The notes: generated from the letters alone by a model not told the origin. Shown: positions 52,879-63,399, counted from the stretch's first letter. The stretch is 64,000 nt of DNA from Acanthochlamys bracteata (GCA_019914995.1 CM034131.1:5612501-5676500); one strand, 5' to 3'. Translations and numbers: made by a program.

Positions 52879-53008
52879 TGAAACAATTGATAAAGAAATA
52901 ATAATAAAATTAAGAGAATAAATAATAATCATTAGAATTTATATGTGCAGATATTTATAGAATATATATAATGGGCTTGTCTCATATATAGTCCGATAAT
53001 ATAGTCCA
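52879..53008 (-). repeat. 3' LTR of the inner copia element
   Basis: 130 bp, starting TGAAACAATTGA and ending ATAGTCCA on the + strand. It matches 55303-55432 at the same length with scattered substitutions, largely transitions, so the insertion is not very recent. The unit 1 counterpart is 43802-43931. Confidence 0.85.
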
Positions 53009-53053
53009 ATATTCTTTCTCAAACTCATGATGGGTCAAACAACATGAGTTTGT

Positions 53054-53299
53054 TCAATAATATTTGAAATCTTGGTGTCGGATGCGATTTTGTAAAGAAA
53101 TCTGCCAGTTGATCAGTAGAGACAACATGTGGTAAAGAAATAGTACCTGACAGAAAATGCTCACGAACGAAGTGACAGTTAATCTCAATATGTTTCGTTC
53201 GTTCATGAAAACTGAATTGCTTGCAATCTGAATAGTACTTCGATTGTCACAATAAAGATAAAGGAGAAAAAGAAACTCGCCCAAGAGCTCCACTATCAA
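53054..53299 (-). pseudogene. RNase H C-terminal remnant of the inner copia
   Basis: The - strand reads LYCDNRSTIQIASNS and, after a frameshift, fragments of the form HFVREHFLSGTISLPH and STDQLADFFTKSHPTPRFQ. These are the conserved end of copia RNase H, carrying one of its catalytic Asp residues (CDN). It is joined directly to the pre-integrase segment near 53270, so the region between the two was deleted. Confidence 0.85.
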
Positions 53300-54833
53300 T
53301 AAGACTCTTTAAACGAGATTCAGAAATATGACTTAAACGTTTGTGCCACAAATCAGCAGCAGACGCAACAACAACAGCACAACTAAGATTTGAAGTAGTT
53401 GAAAAAGAAAGATGGAGATACTCTAAGTAATACAGTAGCCCCTTTTTACGAGCACGACCAATCGTCTGGCCGGTACGAGGATCCTGCACAGAACAGGTAA
53501 GGGAATCAAAGACAACAATAAGCCCGCTTTCACAAAGAGAACTGACTGAGATTAGGTGTAGGGTGAGATGAGGAACATGTAAAACAAAATATAGACTGAG
53601 AGAGTCAGAAATAACGGAGCCAGACTGAGTGATGGTTAGTTGAGAGCCATCAGCAGTATGTAAAGATAGAAAGTTTGGTGGTAAAGATGTCGTGTCAGAT
53701 AACAATGATAGATCAGAAGTCATATGATGAGATGCACCAGAATCTAAAATCCAAGAGGAAGACATACCAGGAGCGGCGGAAGAAGCAGAGGCAAATGAAC
53801 CAGCAAAAATGGATTGTCGTTGAAGCTGAAGTTCTATCTAAGCAAGACGATGGTGAATATCCGTTGAGTCATTGTTGATAGACTGAGAGATAAGAACAGC
53901 ATCAACAACATTCGCCTGTGCAACTAGAAGGCGAGTAGTGGAAGAATCTTTCGCCTTCTTTCGCTCTCGATACTAAGTAAGTAAATGTGGGTGAAGCTGA
54001 AAACAACCATCCACAGTATAACCCGATTTTTTGCAATGAGTACAGAATGATTGCTGACGAGAATGGGAAGAATTCCTGCGAGAATGAGCACCAGTGTCTC
54101 CCGAAGTGGAAGGTGAAGTGCATGAAGATGCAGCAAATACTGTAGAATCAGGAGTCAAGGTGGGTACCATCATCGAAAGAGACCGTAAGCGAGTCTCCTC
54201 GGCAATGAGCTCAAAAATGACAGCATCTAGACTGGTGTTATTTTGTATGATACGACCACTCACTGCTTGAAATTCTGGACGCAAAGCCATAAGAAACTGA
54301 TAAAGTTGACGTCGTTCATGACAGATACAACGTTCATGGCAGGCACAGCCATGACCTTCAAGCTTCAAGAGCTCGCGCCAGTAACCTCGAATCAATGTAG
54401 CGAACTCCTGGATAGTGCGATCACCCTGTCTGGCAGCTCAAGCCTCGGTGAGAATTTGATACTCTCTAGCACCACTTGATTGAACAAACTGAGTAGTCAG
54501 AGACTCCCATAATAATGCAGCAGTCGGGATGTCTTCAAGATGTGGTCGAAGAGATCGATCAACAAATGCAATGATAGATGCAAGAATTCGTTCATCATGA
54601 TCATCCCAAATGTTATGCGCAATACAAATATTATTCTTTACCTCAATAGAAGCATCATCTGGTGGTGAGAGAGGACGCTGAATAGAGCCATCAAGATGGC
54701 CAATAAGACGACGTCCACGAAGAATAGTTCTAACTGAAGCAGCCCATTCAGCCCAATCATCAGCAGTACTCAAAGAAAAATCTATGGATGTCGGTAGAAA
54801 GTGCCGAAAGAACTCAAACGAAGGCATCATCAA
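53247..54833 (-). pseudogene. gag-protease reading frame of the inner copia, three in-frame stops
   Basis: One frame runs from 54833 to 53247 with only three stops: TGA at 54438-54440, TAG at 53973-53975 and TAG at 53838-53840. Gag shows ADDWAEWAASVRTIL, LEDIPTAALLWESL and GYWRELLKLEG; a zinc knuckle (CTHCKKSGYTVDGC) lies near 54015-54060; the protease has WILDSGASHHM near 53730-53760; the pre-integrase has LWHKRLSHISESRLKSL near 53290-53340. The start at 54833 is ATG within a short methionine run. No functional polyprotein can be made because of the stops and the missing replication domains. Confidence 0.85.
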
Positions 54834-54924
54834 AATAATTTTTTTTTTTTTTTAGTGAAACGAGCCGGGCCTAAAGATCGGGCCGGGCTGATCCGAATGC
54901 AGCAGTGACTAGGATTTGGTAAAC

Positions 54925-55170
54925 GGGCTGGCCAGAAACAGGCGGGCGGGTGTCTGCGGCGGCGGGCGACTGCGGCGGCGATAGTAGGTGATGGCACGAA
55001 GCTTCAGCAGTGGAACGGCGACGGGACTGCAATGAAGATCGCGACGGATCGACGGCAGGCAGCAAGGAGGCGATGAAGACGGCAGCGGCGGCGGAAAAGT
55101 GAAGGTGCAGCGGTGAAAAATTAATACAGCGGCGGCACAGAAAGACGACGGCGACGGCGGCGAATAAAAA
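54925..55170 (-). other. CGG-rich untranslated leader of the inner copia
   Basis: About 245 bp dense in CGGCGG, GGCGGGCGGG and GACGGCG, in sharp contrast to the AT-rich surroundings. It lies between the 5' LTR/primer site and gag, where copia elements carry the leader. Much of it has three-base periodicity. Confidence 0.7.
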
Positions 55171-55287
55171 AGTAATTCTTTTTTTTTTAATAATTTAAAT
55201 CAGACGAGAGAAAAAAAAATTTTTTTAATGAAGATGATAGATTGAAAATAAGTCAATTGAAAAATAAAAAAATTTTTGTAAAAATCA

Positions 55288-55302
55288 ACTTGGCTCGATA
55301 TC
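55288..55302 (-). promoter_or_regulatory. Degenerate tRNA-iMet primer binding site
   Basis: Directly after the 5' LTR the - strand reads TGATATCGAGCC. The usual plant copia primer site, complementary to initiator Met tRNA, is TGGTATCAGAGC; one substitution and one missing base separate them. This fixes the LTR boundary and the element's orientation. Confidence 0.75.
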
Positions 55303-55432
55303 ATGAAACAATTGATGAAGAACTAATAATAAATTGAGAGAATGAATAATAATTATTAAAATTTATATGTACAGATATTTATAAAATATATATAATAGAT
55401 TTGTCTTATATATAGTTCAATAATATAGTTCA
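55303..55432 (-). repeat. 5' LTR of the inner copia element
   Basis: 130 bp, TGAAACAATTGA to ATAGTTCA on the + strand, paired with 52879-53008. Very short for a copia LTR. It lies outside the 9 kb duplicated unit and so exists once in the window. Confidence 0.85.
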
Positions 55433-55980
55433 ATAAATATCTCTGATCATTTATGTACTGCTGAAGCAGAAAAGAGTGAGTTTTGATTTTGTAATCTACG
55501 AAACAAAAGATATCTTGGATTATATCCATGAGTGGCAAACACTTTAACTTTTGTAGATGATTACTAAGAAGATTTTGGGTCAATCTCGTGAAGACGAATG
55601 ATGATGTGTTAGAAAGTGCCTAAAGTGGAAAACGAGACTTAGACCGGGTACATAGATTAAACACCTAAGGTTTGATTACAAGACCAAGTACATAAACGAC
55701 CCATTTCGAGAGCTTCTCAAGACGAAGACATTGTGCGGCACTTCACAATTCGAAATAATAGAATTGTAGAACGCTTGAACTGGATTTTGTTGGAGAAGGT
55801 TCGACGTATGTTGTCAACTGCTAAATTAGAGAAGCAGTTTTGGGTTTAGGCTTTAATGTATGCTTGTGATCTATAGATCAGAATTCAGGCCTGACTTCTC
55901 GTGCTCCTACTCTACTCTGGCTAATAGAATATGGATTTCTCTTTGCGATCAAGAAAAGGCTTCTTTTTTGTTTCTCGAGA
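55433..55980 (+). pseudogene. Outer Ty1/copia retrotransposon, right part: pre-integrase end and integrase
   Basis: The + strand resumes copia homology with KQKRVSFDFVIYETK and LDYIHEW, then DYYSRRFWVNLVKTNDD-like integrase sequence, then EDIVRHFTIRNNRIVERLNW and LLEKVRRMLSTAKLEKQFW. Frameshifts, stops and deletions are frequent. Relative to the usual copia order, an estimated 80-90 codons between protease and this point are missing at the inner insertion. The match fades near 55950 and no reverse transcriptase is recognisable. Confidence 0.8.
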
Positions 55981-55984
55981 AAAA

Positions 55985-56205
55985 TAATATGAGATTACTT
56001 ATAAAATAAAATTTTTAAAATAAATGATTTTTTTTAAATATGAATTTTATTTTTTTATTTTTAAAAAAATAATATAAAAATAATATAAAAAATTTTATTA
56101 TATAAAATTTTTTTTATAATTTAAATTTTTAAATATTTATAAAATATATATTAATAAATATAAAAAATAAAAAAGAGTGTTTTAAATGTAACTCTAAACG
56201 CACAC
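55985..56205. repeat. AT-rich MITE-like repeat copy
   Basis: A/T block from TGAGATTACTTATAAAATAA to TTTAAATGTAACTCTAAACG with a core around AAAAAATTTTATTATATAAA. It resembles the family in layout; ends approximate. Confidence 0.5.
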
Positions 56206-56372
56206 ATAATTTAGAGTCTTGAAGTTTGGTGAATAATAGTGTAGATTTGACATTATTTGCATTTATGGTTGTCACGTGTTGGCAGCTAGGTCTCGACGAC
56301 CAAGAAGAACAAGCTGTGAGGTGGGCTGTCGTAGGCCAGAGTCTGCTTCTCGAGAAGGAAGCATTAGAGGGC

Positions 56373-56637
56373 GTTTGGTTCTCCGTTTCATAAATAATTT
56401 ATCAATTTTTTTAATTTTTTTATTATTTTATATTTTTTAATATATATTTTATAAGTATATAAAAAATTTATTTAAAAATTTAAAAAATTTAGAAAAATTC
56501 TACGAAGTGAGATCTTTTTATTACATATTTTTATTATTTTTTTTGAAATTAAAAAAATAAAACTTATTTTTTAAAAAAAATAAAAATATTTTTCATTTTA
56601 TAAAAACTTAATTTCATAAACTTTATTTTTATTATCA
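56373..56637 (-). repeat. AT-rich MITE-like element, inverted relative to the copy at 24625
   Basis: Begins GGCGTTTGGTTCTCCG and contains AAAAATTCTACGAAGTGAGA followed by TCTTTTTATTACATATTTTT, the reverse complement of the 24625-24893 core with very few changes. Both copies are about 265-270 bp, supporting one mobile family. Confidence 0.68.
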
Positions 56638-56639
56638 TT

Positions 56640-59600
56640 ATCTCAAGGTCAATGTCTATCATCATCATTAGCATTTCATCTGCGAGGGGAGTTGTCGTAC
56701 ATCTGATTATATGCACTTCACGTAAGAAACTATCACGGAAGGTTTTGTCCAGTAAAGATTAATGTATCCTAGCAGTGGTGAAATTTCATTTTTTAAATCC
56801 CACAATTCTCGTTAAATTCCAACATAACGGAATCTTATAATTGTTCCTAACTTCCTATTATTCCGTTCCTATTTGTAGGGTACTTCACACGCAAACCAAA
56901 TTTAATATAGCGAAATAAATATCTAATGTTTTACTGACGACAGTTAACGACTAGATTCAATCGATAAAACAATACAAAGATAGAATAAAGCACCTTATTA
57001 ATGTATTTTTTCAGAGATGCGATCTTTAGAAAATGCAAACAAATTCTCCTCAAGGTCACGTAGAAGGAATATTGTTTAGCATATTAATTTATTTTAAATA
57101 ATTGTTAGAAAGTGGTTTTATATTTCAAATACAAAAAACATAATACATTTTTGTTCTTACAAAGTATAACTTATAACATTGTTAGTTACCGATATCAATT
57201 TAGAATGAGTACTAGAAGCTTCTCTAAATAGGTGGTCCATTGAACTTAGAACAAAATAAAAAAATTTGTTTCTTGCGATGGTTCAAAAATTAAGTATGAA
57301 ATACTATATTAATCATGAAATTTTATTTATAACGTTATAATTTAATTTATTTTTTATATATTTTTATTATGAATAAGATATGTTTATCCAACTAGCGTAA
57401 GATCTTTCAGATGATATGTATTACTTAGCCTAGTGTTTAGATAAACGTGCATTTAGTTATTCGGGATTATCACGGCTTCTTTCACTGCCTGATTCCGCTG
57501 CAAACGACTCCAATTAGTATGTGCGGTGCACGGGACGACAGGGCACGCGAGGGAACCTTGATCCTGAGTACCACAGATGGTTCAGGCTAAGGGAAAAGAG
57601 CGATGTTTAGAGCTTTGGAGTGGCTTTATTGGAATAAAGTAGTGACATGAATGAAGGCAGTGGATTTGGGCAGAGACAGCAGGTAAGTGTCGCTGGCGGA
57701 AGTGGTGGCTGGTGAGATTCAGGTTTGAGCTCTCTACCAAGTTGTTGATCCAGCAGTTGTATTTGATGGGAAGAATTTTAAGAACTGCTGAGGCTGTTGC
57801 CGGAGCTGGCATTGAGGTCTCTTACTATGGACAAGAATGATAGGCCTGACTCAAGGGACCTTGTGGAAGAGCCCAGGAGGATTAAAACCCAGTTGAGTGA
57901 TTCCTCCAAAGGATCCTGATTTATTATCAAGGGTTAGTTTTTGAAATCCGAAGTTCACTATATTGTGCAGATTTATTTAGAGACCTCATAGATGAATTTA
58001 TCATGGTTTGCGGAATAGCTTATACCTGATAGAGTTTATCGGAGCAGAAAGGTATACAATCACCAATTATCGATTCATATAGATGGATTGAGTGCTTTAT
58101 AACCAATTTAAAGCTCTGATAAGTGTTGAGGAAAGTGATCATGTGATCAGGGCCCAGATGAAGGATCAGAAATGATCATCCTCAAAGAGGTTAACATCCT
58201 CATAGGGGAAAAAAAAAATTCTTTAACAGATTAATGCTATCTGGCTCTATAAAGATTCTGATTTTGAAGAATCTCTGCAGAAGACTATTGTTGTATTAAG
58301 GAAAGTTTTTGTAATTTTGGTCTCAAGATATTCTAGTCTAAAAGGTGGAGTCATAACCTACACTGTTCTTCTAATGGAGACATCCTAGGTCAACTTATTC
58401 TGCATGCCTAATGGAAAGAATCTGAGTACTGGATTAAACATGCAGCTCAAAAGAAGAATATGAAGGTGAACAACTCCTTGTAATTTCCCATCTGTGTCCA
58501 TCGAGCATTGTTGATAACAAGCTTAGAATGATCTTATAGAAATTGTAATAGCTAGTGTATATATCTAAAGTCCACGTGGAATTAACATCTAACCAATATA
58601 TTGTCAAAAATCACTGTAACTACAAATCTTATCATGGATTGGCAATTTGGGAGTACCAAATACCAGATGCTAAAGTAATACGAGAGCAGTTGATTTACTA
58701 AAATGACAAGTATCAATACTACCTCATTTCAAAGATATATTTTTTCTCATATATGTATCCAGTAATTTCAATAGTTATTCATGCAGCTACCTGGTAGGCA
58801 GCAGGGAGCAGGTCTGATATTTCTCTGATGAGATCTGCAAAGTGGAGGCTAGGCGTTCCTCAGTTGAGGGTAAACGAAGATAAAGAGCTGCATTTGTCAA
58901 CTGCACCCACCATTAAAGGTACTCATTGTTACGTATTAGTTATATCCAACACTTACCTTTACAGTGATGAAAGGAAAGTTGAGCAACAATTCTGAGACTA
59001 AAGATCAGTAATTGCTGTCTTTCCGTTGCTTTCATAGACTAAAGATCTAATAAGTTTTTGAATTTTAGCTATGGTTATAAAACTAAATGATGTCGATGTG
59101 TTTTTTATTTTTCAATTTGAACTGATCATGTACATTAATTAGAGTCAGCATTTTAGTTGTATCTGCATATTGTATGGTCTCTTGGCTATAATGGTATTGA
59201 AGCCAATGCTGACTGTTCCTATCATTTATTGGCTTATTGCTGTATTTTTCATTAGAAGCCTAAGTTTGCTGAGTGGAAGCTCTATTCTTCAGCTTGTCGC
59301 TCCTCAAATTATGGTGTTGGACACTGACTGCTCGTATATATGTTGATGTCTTTTCTCATTATTGAAGCCTGAACTTTGCTGGGTGTAAAATCAGAACAGG
59401 GACTAGTTTGTACAAGTGAAATGTATTACTGAATGCTTCTATAAGCAATAGAACTTGCTATGATGAATGCTTTGAAACAGTGATGATTAAAGGAAAATAA
59501 TGTTGATAGCCTATTACAATGGGATTGTAAAATTGTAGCAGCCATCTCCCAGCTATAATCCAAGGAAAAAAGCTTCTCTTTTCAGAAAGTAGTCATCTAG

Positions 59601-59741
59601 TGTTTTTGTCTTTCACCTTTGAACAACTCTCTGGAGCTTTTTCCAACAAAAATAAGCGGATGATGGCCGTCCCCCACTGGTTGTTTAAGAATTGCCTGGG
59701 TCGTTGTAGTTGTAGGAGCATGACCATATACCATGTTGTGT
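56640..59741. other. Spacer without a recognised gene
   Basis: From about 57480 to 58950 the base composition is less AT-biased than the flanks and short exon-like frames occur. An example is + strand LMRSAKWRLGVPQLRVNEDK at about 58827-58886, followed by a GGTACTC donor-like site at 58919. None matches a family I know. The rest looks non-coding. Confidence 0.4.
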
Positions 59742-62052
59742 TCAAGAAGTATGAGATCTTTCATTCATAGGACTTCTTTCCAAAGGCACTCCTTCAGAGT
59801 TCCTCCCTGCACTGTTTCAAAAACAGAAAAGATCATATGACTATATGAGATCAGTATTTGAGGACAAATTTTTAGATAGCAAGACAACTATTTCCCCTCT
59901 TTTTTGGTTTTATTTTTTATTTTTTTTAATTCTTATATTCGTTTTCTCATTTCACTGAAATAACAGATCCATAAGGAAATTGCAATCTTTACTGAAATAG
60001 ATAACACTAAAGCTTCATAGTGCTATATCAAACATTAATAGAACCCGTCTGTAAGGAGATGATGAACAGATAAAAAAAAATCGTGAAATAGCTACCACAT
60101 AGAACAACTCATAAATGTTTGGACAACTGTTAAAATAAAATGTCTCACCTTTGGAGTGAGGTACAATAGCTTGAGCTCTACTTTGTGATCCTACACTTGT
60201 CAGAGCAAGAAGAAGATCTTCTTCTTGTAGTAGCTTCCGTTTAATAGATACAGAACAAGGAACACTAGCAATAAATCATGTAGGATACAGAGTGTGCCTG
60301 ATCGAAATTCCCATCTTTCACTAACAACCACTAGAACCTTGCAGTAAATACCTAACAAAATAGCATGGATTGTTACATTAAGCAGTAGTACTTACGGTAA
60401 AGTTTTATATTTAAATGTTTGATAGATTATGATCTTGATTGCATAAAATAAATAGGCCAATCTATTAGCTACATTATATTCTTTTTTTCTTTTTCTTTTT
60501 TCTTTACATGTTTTTGCCCTCATTTGAAAGGACTATAAACTAGAGAAATGAAAAAAAAAAGACTACAAGAGAGGGGTAAAAAACACAAGTTGTATGAGCA
60601 ATAAATTACTGTTTCATACATAGCTTGAAAGAATGCAACAACTAAATAGAAGGCCCCTCACCTTACATCATGTATATCTTCAGAAGCAAGATTTGACTCT
60701 GCAACACTGTCAATGGAATCAAGGTATGCAGCAATATTGCGGTCATTAAGTTTTGCTTCTTGTTGCAGTTGAACATCGAACGAATGTTGGATCCCAACAC
60801 CCCTATATTCGTGTCGCGGTGTTTCTGGCATCATGTTCACCATTTTGGGATTGATATAGTTGTGATCACCATTGTAGACCAAGTGTGTGGCATCCAAGTG
60901 AATATCGTTGTCTCCGGGAACTATTGCAGAAGATGGTGAAGGAATTGGAGCTCCTGGTTTTAGAAGAGCACTATGCATTATGTTCAAGTCCAAGGTTTTC
61001 AGCCACCAGACTTTTGGCAATAATTTTTGCTGCTATTGTCCTGTAGGTGGCTAATGGTTATTTAATTTTGAGTGACATTTCTGTTTTCCGGTTTAAAGAA
61101 GATTTGTTTTGACTGAACTACGTAGTAGATGTAAATTTTGGATTTGTAAAATTATTAAGGGTCTGGGAAATGTTAGGAAAGGATTCGCCATCAAAACCAA
61201 TTTTGAACTGCAAGTTTTTGAGGTACATTCAAATATAATTTTCACAATTACTTCACACGATTTAGGAAAAAACATTTTCTTCGTGGTTTTGTTGGTTTGC
61301 AATGTGACTATAATTTCATTAGCTCATTAGCGATATCAATGCTTCGAAATAATTAGCTATTAAAACCATTTCACAGAATTCTGTGATAACCATAAAAACA
61401 AAGAGAAAAAAAAAACCTTTAATTTCCGAGTATTTTGCCAAACTTTTAAAAGCTTATGCAACAAAAATGTTTGTCAAGAAACAAAGTTCTAAAATCATAT
61501 GTCAAAGAAGAAAGATCAAAACACAAAAGTCATGCAACATACCAAGGGCAGCAAGGTAGGAGTAAATCATATGCAACTCATTTTGGTGTACTTGTATCCG
61601 ATGTCTCAGATTGAGAACAGCACCTAAGCAGCCATGCACCGGGCACTTGGCCCGGGTATCCGCTTCGAAGATGATCGACCGCATACACTCCGTCCGCAAC
61701 TCCGGATTCTTGATCCTAGCAAGCATGTTGAGTACGTTTCTAACACCGAACAGACGGTGTACATTTTGGAACCGCTGCTGGTCGTTAGATGGAAAGTAAG
61801 GCGCCATAACGCATTCGTCGGTGCACTTTCGTCTTTGGTGTTTGCAAGCTGCGCATGCCTGCCCGCCGTCAACCAATAGAGAGTAATCAGGCAACCAAAA
61901 CCACAACACTTATGGAATCCTAATCTCCTTTGTTTGCTTAATATAACTTTTTATTTTGTATTTTTTTCTAATCCTCTGCTTTCGTTAATATCTAGCTAGA
62001 AAGTTGTACTGCCTACCTGACGGCCGGAGGAGGATAAGCCCATGTCAGTCAT
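59742..62052 (-). CDS. LOB-domain (LBD) transcription factor, LBD22/LBD27-like
   Basis: Plant-specific DNA-binding regulator of organ or pollen/root development. Proposed exons, in transcript order: 62052-62017, 61858-61543, 61010-60667, 60233-60149, 59806-59742; 846 nt, 281 residues. The LOB domain is clear: zinc motif ACAACKHQRRKCTDEC followed by APYFP; GAS-like block FQNVHRLFGVRNVLNML; then MRSIIFEADTRAKCPVHGCLG. The main exon has no in-frame ATG before the domain. A 12-codon exon at 62052-62017 (MTDMGLSSSGRQ) with donor CAG|GTAGGC joins in phase to GGGCAG|GCATGC at 61858 and supplies one. The VHRLFG and CPVHGCLG wording resembles LBD22/LBD27 more than canonical LOB. Exons 1-2 are solid. 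Exon 3 uses a weak AAG acceptor; exons 4-5 rest on good GT donors and phase agreement only. If the donor at 60666 is not used, the protein ends at a TGA at 60658. Confidence 0.85.
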
Positions 62053-63350
62053 CTCGACCACTGAATTGTATCACTTCTGTTTGAGAGATTCTAAATGAAG
62101 AAGAAACATATAGCAGAGAACGTCTATATGTACATTTAATCTTTTCTTTTGACGTACTTTCCACGTTTAATTGGTGGAACAGGTGTTCTTCTTCCGTGAG
62201 AATGTTCTGTTATGAAGATAGCAGAGAGAGGGAGAGAGAAAATCTAAAAACTAAAGATGATTGGCTTATGCCTCTCTGGTGGTAACTGTTCTCCCCCAAC
62301 ATTGCATTTCAGTTATGAAGATATTTATTTTTAAACGAAGTAACTTCATAGGGTTTCTGTTTGTAAACTAAACCGGAAGGAGCTATTTTAATTTTTGATT
62401 TGTTCAAACGTTCGAATTTTTCTTCTATTTTTAATTTTGATTTGTTCAAAGGTTCGAATTTCTTCTGGTATGGCTTGGTAAGAAAGGTAAACAAATACAA
62501 AAACCCAGACTCGATTGCGCGCGTTTGATTCATTTCGTAGAGCTCGACAACGAACATGCACATCGTTGTTATTACATAGACTACATTATTGAAGTCAAGT
62601 TTATCAAAAGCTTGTTTAAAGATAGTTAACTAGTAATATAGAATTGAGGTCACACTCAGAGCCACACCTGAACTTTCGAATTGAATGGAAAGCAAATACA
62701 ATTGGCAAAAATTAATTATTTTTGCTTAACATTCCATGTCAACGCTTAATCTGCTTGACAGACGTAGTTGTAAAAGTTAAACCAACCAATGAACCAAAAA
62801 ATTATCCGAATCAACAAATCACGAATTGATCCGTCAAATCAATAAATTAAATATTAAAATAATAAAATATTGACACTTATTATTTCAAAAAAAATAAACT
62901 TTTTTTTTTAAGAAAACATAAAAAAATAAACTAACAAAAGAAAAAAAAATATTTTAAATAATAAATTCAAAAAAATCTAATTTTAAATAATTTTATTTTT
63001 TATACTTTAATAAAATTAATATATAAAATTTTTAAAATCACTATAATATATATTACAAATAAAATAAAACAAACTTATCTTTTTACTTTATCACATCCAA
63101 ATATAAATCTAAACTACTTATTATATTTTAATATAAAACTACTAATGATTATTTTTGCATTAATATATCACAATTTGATCTGAACGAGGTCGAAGCAGAT
63201 CAGAACGGATCGATTACATGAACAGTTTTATTATAAACCCGAACCAATTTACATTCCGAATTGACAATTTCTGGATCGACCCAAACGGACCGATCCGGAT
63301 TTTACAACTATGTTGACAGGTGTATGCTCACGATAATGAACTCACAAGAT
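62053..63350. other. 5' flank of the LBD gene and AT-rich spacer
   Basis: Contains a GAGAGAGGGAGAGAGA tract near 62222-62240 upstream of the LBD start, and an imperfect tandem repeat at 62385-62465 (TTTTGATTTGTTCAAACGTT and TTTTGATTTGTTCAAAGGTT). An A/T-tract region follows at 62860-63070. No gene recognised. Confidence 0.55.
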
Positions 63351-63399
63351 GCACTTAAATCAGTAGAATACAGACGAACACAACATGTGGAAAATTTTG

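Larger units (their letters stand above)
45829..54924 (+). repeat. Tandem segmental duplication, unit 2 (about 9.10 kb)
   Basis: Second head-to-tail copy of 36746-45828 with the same gene order. Beyond 54924 the inner copia continues into its leader and 5' LTR, so unit 2 keeps the complete element and was probably the original right-hand end. Differences from unit 1 in the gene part include an A at 46442 versus G at 37364, CCC versus CCCC near 47411, and several T-run lengths. Confidence 0.97.
52879..55432 (-). mobile_element. Inner Ty1/copia element, internally deleted, with both LTRs (2.55 kb)
   Basis: Bounded by two 130 bp LTRs in TG...CA form. On the - strand the order is 5' LTR, primer site, CGG-rich leader, gag with zinc knuckle, protease, pre-integrase, then the last part of RNase H and the 3' LTR. 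The integrase core and most of the reverse transcriptase are missing. A complete copia element is usually around 5 kb, so this is a non-autonomous deletion derivative. No clean 5 bp target duplication is visible: the flanks read GATAT at 52874-52878 and ATAAA at 55433-55437. Confidence 0.88.

Noticed and set aside
54925-55170. The CGG-rich block as a CpG-island promoter of a host gene
   Set aside because: It lies between the primer site and gag of a retrotransposon, and no host gene starts on either side.
55356-55583. 75-codon - strand ORF over the inner 5' LTR
   Set aside because: It spans LTR and outer-element DNA with low-complexity AT-rich coding and has no domain.
61859-61909. LBD start at the TTG at 61909 (LWFWLPDYSLL...)
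   Set aside because: It is non-ATG, the residues do not resemble any LBD N-terminus, and a phase-matched ATG exon exists at 62017-62052.
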